A stretch of DNA of 64,000 nt. Source: Bryobacteraceae bacterium. GTDB lineage: Bacteria; Acidobacteriota; Terriglobia; Bryobacterales; Bryobacteraceae. The stretch covers positions 1-64,000 of the forward strand of contig JAHDVK010000010.1 in NCBI GenBank assembly GCA_023384675.1, in the 5' to 3' direction. The translations under genes were made by a program, and so were the position numbers. The notes under the pieces are model-generated. The model was not told the DNA's origin, did not search any database, and saw only the letters and a program-made list of their open reading frames with translations. How positions within the stretch are numbered: the stretch's first letter is position 1; each line of letters begins with the position of its first letter. This document shows positions 23,063 through 32,078 of the stretch, piece by piece.

Positions 23063-26005
23063 TCACTTCTGTATGACCAGACCATGCCGCGCAAGGCGGG
23101 CCATGGGGGCGCGGAACTGGCGGCGAAGTTGGCGGGCGGCGTCCGGGTCGCGGGCGAGCAGGATGAAATAGCCTCCGCCGCCGGCGCCGGCGAGTTTGCC
23201 GCCCCGGATCCAGGGCCGCGCCTCGCCGAGCATCTGTTCGATGGCGAGGTTGGTGGTATGCGCGTCGAGAATCTGGTTCAACTCCCAATGGCGGTTCAGC
23301 AGCGCTCCCAGGTGGTCCCACGCGCCTTCCCGCAGGGCGTGAGCCATTTCAAGAGCGAGCGTTTTGATGGAGTGAAGAACCTGGACAGCGGCGGTTTCGC
23401 GGGCCAGGTAGCGGCCGACGACCTGCTGGAGGAGGTTTTTGGCAACGCGGGCGATGCCGGTGGGCGCGAGCACGAGGAGGCTCTCGAATTCGGCGCGGCG
23501 CGCGGCGCTCCAGTCCAGTGGCTGGCAGCGGACGCGTTGGGGCGCGCCTGGGCTGGAAGTAAGCAGCTTCATGCCTGGAAAGATGCCGCCGGCCTGGTCC
23601 TGCCAGCCGCCGCCGGTGGACATGCGCTGTTCGAGTTCAAGAACGAGATCGCAAAGCGGGTCGCTGGCGAGCGGACGTCCGCCGAGAGAGGCGAGAGCCT
23701 GCAGGATGGCGGCGGCAAGAATAGAACTTGCGCCGAGACCGGAACCCATGGGGAGGTTCACGGCGGTTTCGATGCGCAGACCTCCGCCGAGCGCCTCGAG
23801 AGTGCGGGCAAGCGAGGCGGACGGGCGGAACAGACCGGTCATCCGAAGCGCGGTGCGCGCTAGGGCGTACGGATCGCCGGGGATGACTGGCGCCAACAGG
23901 GTTTGCACGGAACGCAATCGCAGCGGGGGATCCGCGCCGCCGGGCTGGATCTCGATCACCGGCTCGGCCAGCCGCGAGGCGCGGCATTCGATTGGAGAAA
24001 GCCCATCCAGCAGCAGCGCGGCATTCAGTACGGTTCCACCCCAATCGAGACAAAACGGCGGCGTATCGGACCAGCCGCCGCCAAGATCGATGCGCGCAGG
24101 AGCCGCGGCCACAACGGCGTCTCGCAGCCATCTCTCAATGGCCGGAAACCCTGAATCGGCGGAGACAGGCGCCGCCACGCGGCGGCCGATGATCGCGAAG
24201 GCATTCTCGCGGTGGAACCCGGCGTCTTCCTCCAGGCCCGCCTGGGCGAAGAAGAGCGAGGCCAGCCAGGCCCGGCTCGCGTCTTCTGGGCCGCCGGCAA
24301 GGGCCCGCGCCACGTTGGCGAGCGAGTGGACGCCCGGAGCCTGCGCCAGCAAGGGGCGCACGTCCGCCCCGTCGAGCGCGAGTTCGAGAGCGGCCTTTTC
24401 CCAAAGGTGGCGAGTGCGCTTGAGGCGCGAGGCTGCAAGTGCGGATTCATCGGCCAGCGCCGCACTGGAGGCAAGCGAAGCCTTCGCGAGGCGGCGCCAG
24501 CGCCGCAGTGTGAACGGCACGCCCGCAGGCGCCTGGCCCAGGAGCCATCGGGCCGCGGCCAGCGCTTCGCCGGCGGAGGCGATGGGAAAGAGATTCGCGT
24601 TCCAAAGCGTGCGATCACTTTCCGGGACATCCGGCCACACTTCGTCCGGTGCAATCCGCAACCCCCGCAGGGCTTCTTCCAGGGGGCGGCCGAACCACAT
24701 GGCCGGGCGGCGCTTGGGATCATCGGCCACGCCATACACGCGGGTCACCACGGCCGCGCCGCCAGCGCCACGCACCGGAACCTGGTGCAACACAACGCCC
24801 GGCGGAACCTCCAACCCCGCCGTGTCCGCATCCTCAATCCCATGGACAATCGCGCCCGCTCCAATTTCAGCCGGGCCTTGCAGCATGGACTCAAGCACGA
24901 CAGCCCCAGGCGCGATGGTGACCTGGTCCACTACGCTTTCAAGAATCACCCCATGGGATCTCACCCCTTCGGGCGCCACCAGCCCTAACCGTTGCCGGGC
25001 GGAATAGAGGCGGGCAAACTCGGTGTCCTCGGTGAGCAGGCGGCGGAATAGCACCGTGGTGCCGATGTGGGTAAACTCCCCTTCCACGACATCGCAGTGA
25101 AATTCGGTTCCGCCAAAGAGCTTGCCCAGCCGGCGCAGCGCTCGGCTGGCGCGATAATCGATGCGAAGTTCGCCCGTCAGGATCCGCGGCAGGTGGTAGT
25201 AGAGGTCGAAGGGCTCGGGGCCGCTCATTGAGGAGATCCGGCATAGGCGGGCGGCCGACGAAGGATCAAAGCGCAGCAGGCCGGTATCCACGGCCACACG
25301 GCCATCGGGGCCGCAGGCCCCGGCGTTGCGGCTCTCCACGAGCGAGGGCTTTTGCAGGAACGAGAGCACGCGCCCGCCAGAGCCGGCCACATAGACGCCA
25401 TGCTGCGCTCCCAACTCGGGGGCCTGGAGCAGGCCAACACCGGAGATGCCCGGCCGCGACCAGTCGAGCCTTCCGGCGTCGAAGATCAGCAGCACATCGC
25501 CCGAACCCGCCACGACGCCTGCCGGAATCCGCTCGGCCCAGAGCGTGGATAGCGCCAGCGTCTCGTCGAAGATCGTCGAAGGCGCGCCCCCCGGGCCGCG
25601 CAGCGGCAGGGGCGTGAAGATCTTGCCCGAAGGCGAGTATTGCGGGAGCCGTCGCGAGTCGCCGCCGGAGTGCAGAACGAGCACACGCCGCTTCTGCCAC
25701 CAGCGCTCATTCGGGTTCGTACTGAAATGGCGGGCCAGAGTACTCAAGGCATGCACGGTGGCCCCGCCGGAACCGAGCCGTTGCCCCTCGGGATCCGGCG
25801 CCGCGAGAAACTCGCAATCGCGTGGAAGCAGGCCTTCGGCGCGGCGGCGCCGGATCTCCGCTTCATAGGCCCGGGCCTGGCGTTCGGAGGATGCGGTGAG
25901 GACCACGGCATCCCACCACGGTTGACCACCTTCGCCGGTCAGAAGTGCGGCGTAGCGGCGGCGCGCCGCTTGGGTGATGGTGGAAAGGGGCAACGATGCG
26001 GGCAC
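23063..26005 (-). CDS. fkp: Bifunctional fucokinase / fucose-1-phosphate guanylyltransferase (Fkp-like)
   Basis: A 980-residue cytosolic enzyme from a GTG start. The N-terminal half is an L-fucose-1-phosphate guanylyltransferase domain (VLVLHSGGDSRRLPQYSPSGKIF, about 105-130; left-handed beta-helix near 370-420). The C-terminal part is a GHMP kinase with PARIDLGGGWSDTPPF, the phosphate loop GSGLGASS (about 755) and LAGAGGGGYFIL. Together these convert L-fucose to GDP-fucose by salvage, as in the Bacteroides Fkp enzyme (about 950 aa). It lies 53 bp after an ABC ATPase on the same strand. GDP-fucose would feed surface glycans; a relaxed substrate such as D-arabinose is possible. Confidence 0.88.
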   Translation of the reverse strand: MPASLPLSTITQAARRRYAALLTGEGGQPWWDAVVLTASSERQARAYEAEIRRRRAEGLLPRDCEFLAAPDPEGQRLGSGGATVHALSTLARHFSTNPNERWWQKRRVLVLHSGGDSRRLPQYSPSGKIFTPLPLRGPGGAPSTIFDETLALSTLWAERIPAGVVAGSGDVLLIFDAGRLDWSRPGISGVGLLQAPELGAQHGVYVAGSGGRVLSFLQKPSLVESRNAGACGPDGRVAVDTGLLRFDPSSAARLCRISSMSGPEPFDLYYHLPRILTGELRIDYRASRALRRLGKLFGGTEFHCDVVEGEFTHIGTTVLFRRLLTEDTEFARLYSARQRLGLVAPEGVRSHGVILESVVDQVTIAPGAVVLESMLQGPAEIGAGAIVHGIEDADTAGLEVPPGVVLHQVPVRGAGGAAVVTRVYGVADDPKRRPAMWFGRPLEEALRGLRIAPDEVWPDVPESDRTLWNANLFPIASAGEALAAARWLLGQAPAGVPFTLRRWRRLAKASLASSAALADESALAASRLKRTRHLWEKAALELALDGADVRPLLAQAPGVHSLANVARALAGGPEDASRAWLASLFFAQAGLEEDAGFHRENAFAIIGRRVAAPVSADSGFPAIERWLRDAVVAAAPARIDLGGGWSDTPPFCLDWGGTVLNAALLLDGLSPIECRASRLAEPVIEIQPGGADPPLRLRSVQTLLAPVIPGDPYALARTALRMTGLFRPSASLARTLEALGGGLRIETAVNLPMGSGLGASSILAAAILQALASLGGRPLASDPLCDLVLELEQRMSTGGGWQDQAGGIFPGMKLLTSSPGAPQRVRCQPLDWSAARRAEFESLLVLAPTGIARVAKNLLQQVVGRYLARETAAVQVLHSIKTLALEMAHALREGAWDHLGALLNRHWELNQILDAHTTNLAIEQMLGEARPWIRGGKLAGAGGGGYFILLARDPDAARQLRRQFRAPMARLARHGLVIQK

Positions 26006-26058
26006 GGTCTCTGGGAATCCTCGGCCTAGGCCCGAGTGTATCCAATCGTGCGCGGGCG

Positions 26059-26799
<741 letters not shown>

Positions 26800-26856
26800 A
26801 GTAAACGTATCCTTCCATCATAGACGCCGCTCGCGGCACTTAGGTTATGCCGCGGA

Positions 26857-28284
26857 TCAATCTCCGGACTTGCCCGGACTCCGGTTGTCGATCTTGACCT
26901 TGCCCTCGTTGCGAAGGGTGCGGATTGCGCGGTAAGAGCCGGTAATGATCTCATCGCCTTCCTTCAGGCCCGAGAGAACCTCGATGTCAGTGGCGCCGGT
27001 GATCCCCGTCTTCACCTCCACGAATTTCGCCAGCCCTCCGCTCACCAGAAACACGCCCTGTAACTCTTCCTTATTCCGCTTTACCGTCTCCGGATCCGGA
27101 GGTGACCCCTTGGTGGAGGCGCGCACCGTGCCGGGCTTTTCGGGTTCCAGATCGCCGCGCTGGCGCACGGTAAGCGCTTGGATGGGAATGGATAGCGCCT
27201 TGTCGCGGGTAGCTGTGATGATCTTGGCGGTGCAGGACAGGCCGGGGCGGATTTCGGCGGGCGGGTTGTCCAGGGCTACCACCACCTTAAAATCCTTCGC
27301 CTCCTGGCTGGAAACTGCGCTCTGGCTCGCCGCCAACCCCGTGGAGCGAAGGATCGCGGTGTTCCCCATCTCGATCACGCGGCCGCGGAAGGTGCGTCCT
27401 GGAATGGCGTCGATGGTGATATCGGCCTCCTGATCCATCGCAACGTTCACTACGTCGGTCTCGTCCACCTTCACCTCGGCCGTGATGATGCTCATGTCGG
27501 CGATGGTCATGATGAGGGACGCGGGCGAATTCTGAATGCCGGGCACCACGGTTTCACCCTCGCGGACAGGCAGATTGGTGACAATGCCGTCGATGGGACT
27601 GACGGCGGAATGCTTCTGCAGCACGTCGGAGAAGCGATTCAGAGTGGCGCGAACCTGCGAAACGCGCCGTTGCGCGGCGGACAGTTGCGCGGCGGTCTGC
27701 TGGCGCTGGGCCTTCATCTGGGCCACTCGAGACTGCGCCTCGCGCAGCCCCGCTGCCAGTGCGTCATACTGCGCCTTGCGGCTGTCGAACTCTTGCCGGG
27801 CGATCAGTTTCTCCTTCCAGAGCTGCTCGCCGCGTTCAAAGTCGAGTCGCGCGCGGTCGAGTTCGGCACGGGCACGGTCCACAGACGCTTCGACAGTGCG
27901 GAGGTTCTCGTCCATCGCCAATAGGCCCGCTTCGGAAGCCGCCGCCTCCGCCAGGCTCGAATTCAGGCCGGCCTGCTGGGCTTGTACGTCGGCCTCGGCC
28001 TGGACCGATTCCAGCCGCGCCAGAACCTGATTCCGCTTCACCCGGTCGCCTTCCCGCACGTTCAGATTCGTGATGCGCCCCATGACGTTGGCGCCGATAT
28101 TGACATAATTGCGAGGCTTGATCTCACCCGACGCCGTCACCTGGCTGACCAGATCCTGACGCACCGCGTGGCCGGATTGCACCGAAACCACACCGCGGTC
28201 GCGCATCTTTGTGGCCACCGCACCGCCGATGGCGACCACAAGCACCACGGCGACACCTAAAATCCACTTCCATTTCTTTTTCAC
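26857..28284 (-). CDS. MacA-like periplasmic adaptor protein
   Basis: A 475-residue membrane fusion protein. N-terminal anchor KWKWILGVAVVLVVAIGGAVA; lipoyl half-motifs NVMGRITNLNVREGDRVKRNQVL and HSAVSPIDGIVTNLPVREGE; a long coiled-coil hairpin (about 90-215); beta-barrel and membrane-proximal domain (FRGRVIEMG, LSIPIQALTVR, LKEGDEIITG). First gene of the minus-strand unit with the MacB-type ATPase and fkp, reading from the spacer at 28285-28664. Confidence 0.9.
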   Translation of the reverse strand: MKKKWKWILGVAVVLVVAIGGAVATKMRDRGVVSVQSGHAVRQDLVSQVTASGEIKPRNYVNIGANVMGRITNLNVREGDRVKRNQVLARLESVQAEADVQAQQAGLNSSLAEAAASEAGLLAMDENLRTVEASVDRARAELDRARLDFERGEQLWKEKLIARQEFDSRKAQYDALAAGLREAQSRVAQMKAQRQQTAAQLSAAQRRVSQVRATLNRFSDVLQKHSAVSPIDGIVTNLPVREGETVVPGIQNSPASLIMTIADMSIITAEVKVDETDVVNVAMDQEADITIDAIPGRTFRGRVIEMGNTAILRSTGLAASQSAVSSQEAKDFKVVVALDNPPAEIRPGLSCTAKIITATRDKALSIPIQALTVRQRGDLEPEKPGTVRASTKGSPPDPETVKRNKEELQGVFLVSGGLAKFVEVKTGITGATDIEVLSGLKEGDEIITGSYRAIRTLRNEGKVKIDNRSPGKSGD

Positions 28285-28664
28285 AAAAAAATCCTTCCCC
28301 GCTGCTTATAGACGCACCACGGTGGCCGATTGTTCGATAACTTCGCGCTGAGGGGAGAATAATTTGGCCCCGCCGCCGGGGTTCGGCTCACCGAGATGTT
28401 TGCACTCACTAACATTGTACGTTACGAAGCAAGTACTAGTACTTTATATTGCCGGCAATGGCTAGTATTTTGCTTTCATCGGGGGTAGTGTGAGAGCTGG
28501 GGGCCGGACCCACCCAGGCTTGGCGGATGGCACTGTCTGCTCGGAGGAAGCCTGAGTGAGAAGACGGAGGAGAGGCGGTCGGCCCCTTTGTGTTCCCGCC
28601 GGCTCGCCGCGTTCCCCTTAAAGTCTAAAGCTAAAACCACTTAGCGCCGATAGGGCAAGCAGCG
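28285..28664. promoter_or_regulatory. 380-bp divergent spacer with two perfect palindromes
   Basis: No gene is seen between the divergent MacA-like adaptor and the sensor kinase. An AT-rich island contains the perfect 14-bp palindrome AAGTACTAGTACTT (28431-28444) and, 3 bp later, the perfect 12-bp palindrome ATTGCCGGCAAT (28448-28459). These are strong operator candidates for one or both transcription units. No convincing -35/-10 pair could be assigned. The 28490-28640 part is GC-rich and featureless to my eye. Confidence 0.65.
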
Positions 28665-30356
28665 ATGGCGAAACCTCAAACCGCCCTGCTGGCCGACGCG
28701 GTGACCGTGCTCAGCAAGCAGTTGGTGGAGCAAATCCGTCGGGTTGGCGGGATTCTTGCGCCGCATCAGGCACGCCTGGACCGGGCCTACGAGGACCGCC
28801 TTCGCAGGCTCGATCATGGCCGGGACCGGCGCGAGTCGCTCGGGGCGATCACGCCCGCGGCGGCGGCGGCGCATCTGGCCAGCGGCGGGACGCTGACCGG
28901 GTTCCTGGAGCAGGTGGAATACCGGGGGCGGCGGCTGGCGAAACTGGGCCTGGCTCCGCCCGCCGTGGTCGCGGCGCTCCGCGAGCACGATGCCCTGATG
29001 GATGCGCTGGCCGCCGAACGGCTGCCAGGCGAAGCGGAAACCATCGCCTGGGTCCGCAATCAATTGCATTTCCTGGTGATTCTGACCTTGAATCACGCCT
29101 TCTACCAGGTGCGCGAAGCGGAAAGCCAAGCCTTCTATGATCTGTTCCGGGTGGAGGTGGAGTCGCATTCCGTCATGGAGATGCTGCCCAGGTTCCTCGA
29201 TATCCTCATGAGATTCACCAAAGCGGACGCCGGCCGCGTTTACATCGCGGGGGAAGCGGGGGAGCCTTGGTGGACCGCCGCCTCGATGCCCGCTGCAGGC
29301 GCGCCGGAGGGCGTCGGCGCTCCTCCCAGGGTCTTGCGCGCATTGAGCGAGCCGCGCTGTCTCAGGGCCGGCTCGGCGGTGGTCCCGGACCCGGCGTGGG
29401 GTGAACGGTTTCAGACGGTCTGGTCGGTACCGATGAAGTCCGGGGGAGAGCTGCGCGGCGTGATGCAGTTTGCGTTTCGCGAGAACTTCTCATGGCTGCC
29501 CCGCGAAACTGAACTCCTGACGGCGGCGGCCGAACGCTGCTGGTTGGCGGCCGAAAAGGCCCGGCTGATGGAAGACCTGGCCCGCCGCGGCGAACAAGTG
29601 CGCCGTTTGGCCGAGCACATGGTGGAAGTGGAGGAAAGCGAGCGCCGGCGCATCAGCCGCGAGTTGCATGATGAGGCGGGCCAGTCGCTGCTGTGCGTCC
29701 GGCTGCAACTGGAAATGCTCGAACAGGATCTGCCTTCCGAAGCCGCCAAGTGGCGCAAGCGGCTGGGTGAGGCGCGCGATCTCACCGAGCACACGATCGT
29801 CGAAATCCGGCGGCTCATCGCGGCACTGAGCCCGGCGGTGCTCGAACAAATGGGCCTGGCCCCGGCGCTGCGCCAGTTGGTCGCGCGGTTCCGCCGGCTG
29901 CATCCGGCGGAGGTGCGGCTCCAGTTGCCAAGGCGAATCGAGTTGCCCAAGAAAGTGGAGATCATCGTCTATCGCCTGGTGCAGGAGATCTTCAACAACA
30001 TTTCTAAGTATTCCCTGGCAGCGGCCGTAAACCTTTCGCTCAGTTCCGCCGATGGAGTACTTAGAATGAGCGTGGAAGACGACGGAGTCGGCTTCAATGT
30101 GGAAGAAGCGCTCGCCCGCAGGGATTGTTTCGGTCTCTCGGGCCTCCGCGAACGGGTCGCGCTGCTAGGCGGGACGCTCGTGGTGCAAAGCAGAATGCGC
30201 GCCGCCGGCGAGGTTCCGGCGCGCGGGCGCAAGACAGGAAACCAGCGGTGGAAAGGGCGGATTGGAATTGAACGCCCGGGCACCGCGATCAAGATTGAAC
30301 TGCCGGTCCCCGCGCAGACTTGGGAAACGCACAGGAAAGCACGCCCGGTTCCTTAG
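28665..30356 (+). CDS. NarX/NreB-like sensor histidine kinase (HisKA_3) with GAF-like domain
   Basis: A 563-residue, apparently soluble kinase. Residues about 1-165 form a helical region of unknown type, about 170-300 a GAF-like domain (LMRFTKADAGRVYI..VVPDPAWGERFQTVWSVPMK), then a coiled coil and the HisKA_3 box ERRRISRELHDEAGQS with phospho-acceptor His335. The ATPase part has VEDDGVGF and CFGLSGLRERVALLGG. About 28 Arg/Gly-rich residues are inserted before the last strand (IKIELPVP). It lies 54 bp before a NarL-type regulator, its likely partner. Confidence 0.88.
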   Translation: MAKPQTALLADAVTVLSKQLVEQIRRVGGILAPHQARLDRAYEDRLRRLDHGRDRRESLGAITPAAAAAHLASGGTLTGFLEQVEYRGRRLAKLGLAPPAVVAALREHDALMDALAAERLPGEAETIAWVRNQLHFLVILTLNHAFYQVREAESQAFYDLFRVEVESHSVMEMLPRFLDILMRFTKADAGRVYIAGEAGEPWWTAASMPAAGAPEGVGAPPRVLRALSEPRCLRAGSAVVPDPAWGERFQTVWSVPMKSGGELRGVMQFAFRENFSWLPRETELLTAAAERCWLAAEKARLMEDLARRGEQVRRLAEHMVEVEESERRRISRELHDEAGQSLLCVRLQLEMLEQDLPSEAAKWRKRLGEARDLTEHTIVEIRRLIAALSPAVLEQMGLAPALRQLVARFRRLHPAEVRLQLPRRIELPKKVEIIVYRLVQEIFNNISKYSLAAAVNLSLSSADGVLRMSVEDDGVGFNVEEALARRDCFGLSGLRERVALLGGTLVVQSRMRAAGEVPARGRKTGNQRWKGRIGIERPGTAIKIELPVPAQTWETHRKARPVP

Positions 30357-30410
30357 ACCGGAGCGGAGAGCAACCCGCGGTGGCCGATTAGGAAGGCTTG
30401 GAGTGGAAGC

Positions 30411-31076
30411 ATGGCGAAGACCCGTATATTGCTGGCCGACGATCACACCTTGTTCCGACAGGGCATCCGCCAGTTGATCTCGGCTGAAGCCGACATGGAA
30501 GTGGTGGGCGAAGCCGCGAATGGCGGCGATGCCGTCGATAAGGCTGCTGAACTGCGGCCCGATATCGTCTTGATGGATATCGGTATGCCCGGTTTGAGCA
30601 GCTTCGAGGCCACCCGCCAAATTAAGAAAAACCGCCCCGAAACCAAGGTTCTGATCCTCACCATGTACGATGACGAGGACTACCTGGTGGAAGGCATGGA
30701 AGTCGGATCGAACGGCTATGTGCTGAAAGACAGCCCGGCTCAACAGCTCGTGGCAGCCATTCGCGACGTTGTGCGCGGCGGCAGCTACCTGAGCCCGCGC
30801 ATGCTGTCACAGCTTGTCGACGACTTCCGCAGCCGCATCAAGTCGGCGAACCGCCTGCCGCGCTTCGCCACGCTCACCACTCGCGAACGCGAAGTGCTGA
30901 AGGTGCTGGCCGAAGGCGCCTCGGTCAAGGAAATCGCCTGCGACCTGAACCTGAGCGTAAAGACCGTGGAAGCACATAAGTTCAACCTGATGCGCAAGTT
31001 AGACATCCACAACAAGGCCCAGCTGGTGCAGTACGCGATCCAGAAGAAGATCATCAAGATCCCGAATTTGACCTGA
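30411..31076 (+). CDS. NarL/FixJ-type response regulator
   Basis: A 221-residue two-domain regulator. Receiver domain with acidic pocket LLADDH, phosphorylation site Asp56 (IVLMDIGMPG) and the conserved Lys in YVLKDSP. C-terminal LuxR helix-turn-helix LTTREREVLKVLAEGASVKEIACDLNLSVKTVEAHKFNLMRKLDI. It follows the kinase and is expected to be phosphorylated by it; the palindromes at 28431-28459 are possible targets. Confidence 0.94.
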   Translation: MAKTRILLADDHTLFRQGIRQLISAEADMEVVGEAANGGDAVDKAAELRPDIVLMDIGMPGLSSFEATRQIKKNRPETKVLILTMYDDEDYLVEGMEVGSNGYVLKDSPAQQLVAAIRDVVRGGSYLSPRMLSQLVDDFRSRIKSANRLPRFATLTTREREVLKVLAEGASVKEIACDLNLSVKTVEAHKFNLMRKLDIHNKAQLVQYAIQKKIIKIPNLT

Positions 31077-31169
31077 TTCGAGAGGGTTGTTCCGCTCCTG
31101 CTTCCCCGTGCCGGCAAGCCCGAGGTTGTACAATCGCCTCAAGGCCCGTGCCCGCGCGGGGTTTTTCTT

Positions 31170-32060
31170 ATGCAACGACGTCAACTATTCTCCAGTTCCA
31201 TGGCTGTGGCTGCCGCAGCCTTGTCCGCCGGTTCCGCACAAGCGGCGCGGCTCCCACTCCGCAAGGGCGTTCTGCTTGGGATGCTTCCACGAGACAAAAG
31301 CATGCTCGAACGCTTCGAACTCGCCAAGGAGTGCGGTTTTCATTCCATCGAAGCGCACACGATGACCGATCCGAAGGAGGCCGAAGCGGCCAAGGCCGCT
31401 AGCGAAAAGACCGGTCTGCCAATCCATTCCGTAATGAACTCCGACCACTGGCGCTTTCCTCTTTCCAGCGCCAATCCGGCCGATGTCGAGAAGAGCCTTG
31501 AGGGAATGCGCACCAGTCTGCGCAACGCCAAGCTCTGGGGCGCGGACACCGTGCTGCTCGTGCCCGGCGTGGTGAATCCCGAGGTAGGCTACCAGCAAGC
31601 CTGGGACCGCTCGGTGGCCGCCATCCGCAAACTTCTCCCCCTGGCCGAGGAACTCAAGGTGGTGATCGGGATCGAAAATGTTTGGAACAAGTTCCTGCTG
31701 AGCCCGATTGAGTTCGCCCACTACGTGGACCAGTTCAAGAGTCCCTACGTGAAAGCCTATTTCGATGTCGGCAACATCTGGCTCTACGGATTCTCGCACG
31801 ACTGGATCCGCACCCTCGGATCCCGCATCGTGAAGATCCACTTGAAGGACTTCAGTTTCCGCCAGGATCCCACAATCAAGAAACGCGTGGCGGATTTCAC
31901 CCCTCTCCGCGACGGCGATCTGGACTGGAAAGCGATCCATAAGGCGCTCATGGACATCGGCTATAAGGGCGATGCGACGGTGGAGTTGCCGGGCGGCGGA
32001 GCCGAGCACTTGAAGGAGATCAGCCGTCGCGTGGACCTGATCCTGGAAGGCGCGGACTAG
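31170..32060 (+). CDS. Tat-exported sugar phosphate isomerase/epimerase-like TIM barrel
   Basis: A 296-residue protein of the AP-endonuclease-2/xylose-isomerase-like fold. The N-terminus MQRRQLFSSSMAVAAAALSAGSAQA is a probable Tat signal. Metal ligands are suggested by VVIGIENVWN (Glu), KAYFDVGN (Asp), KIHLKDFSF (His, Asp) and DATVELPGG (Glu). It is probably periplasmic and acts on a carbohydrate; the substrate is unknown. Followed by sppA after 18 bp. Confidence 0.85.
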   Translation: MQRRQLFSSSMAVAAAALSAGSAQAARLPLRKGVLLGMLPRDKSMLERFELAKECGFHSIEAHTMTDPKEAEAAKAASEKTGLPIHSVMNSDHWRFPLSSANPADVEKSLEGMRTSLRNAKLWGADTVLLVPGVVNPEVGYQQAWDRSVAAIRKLLPLAEELKVVIGIENVWNKFLLSPIEFAHYVDQFKSPYVKAYFDVGNIWLYGFSHDWIRTLGSRIVKIHLKDFSFRQDPTIKKRVADFTPLRDGDLDWKAIHKALMDIGYKGDATVELPGGGAEHLKEISRRVDLILEGAD

Positions 32061-32078
32061 AGCCGCGAGGGAGAGCGC

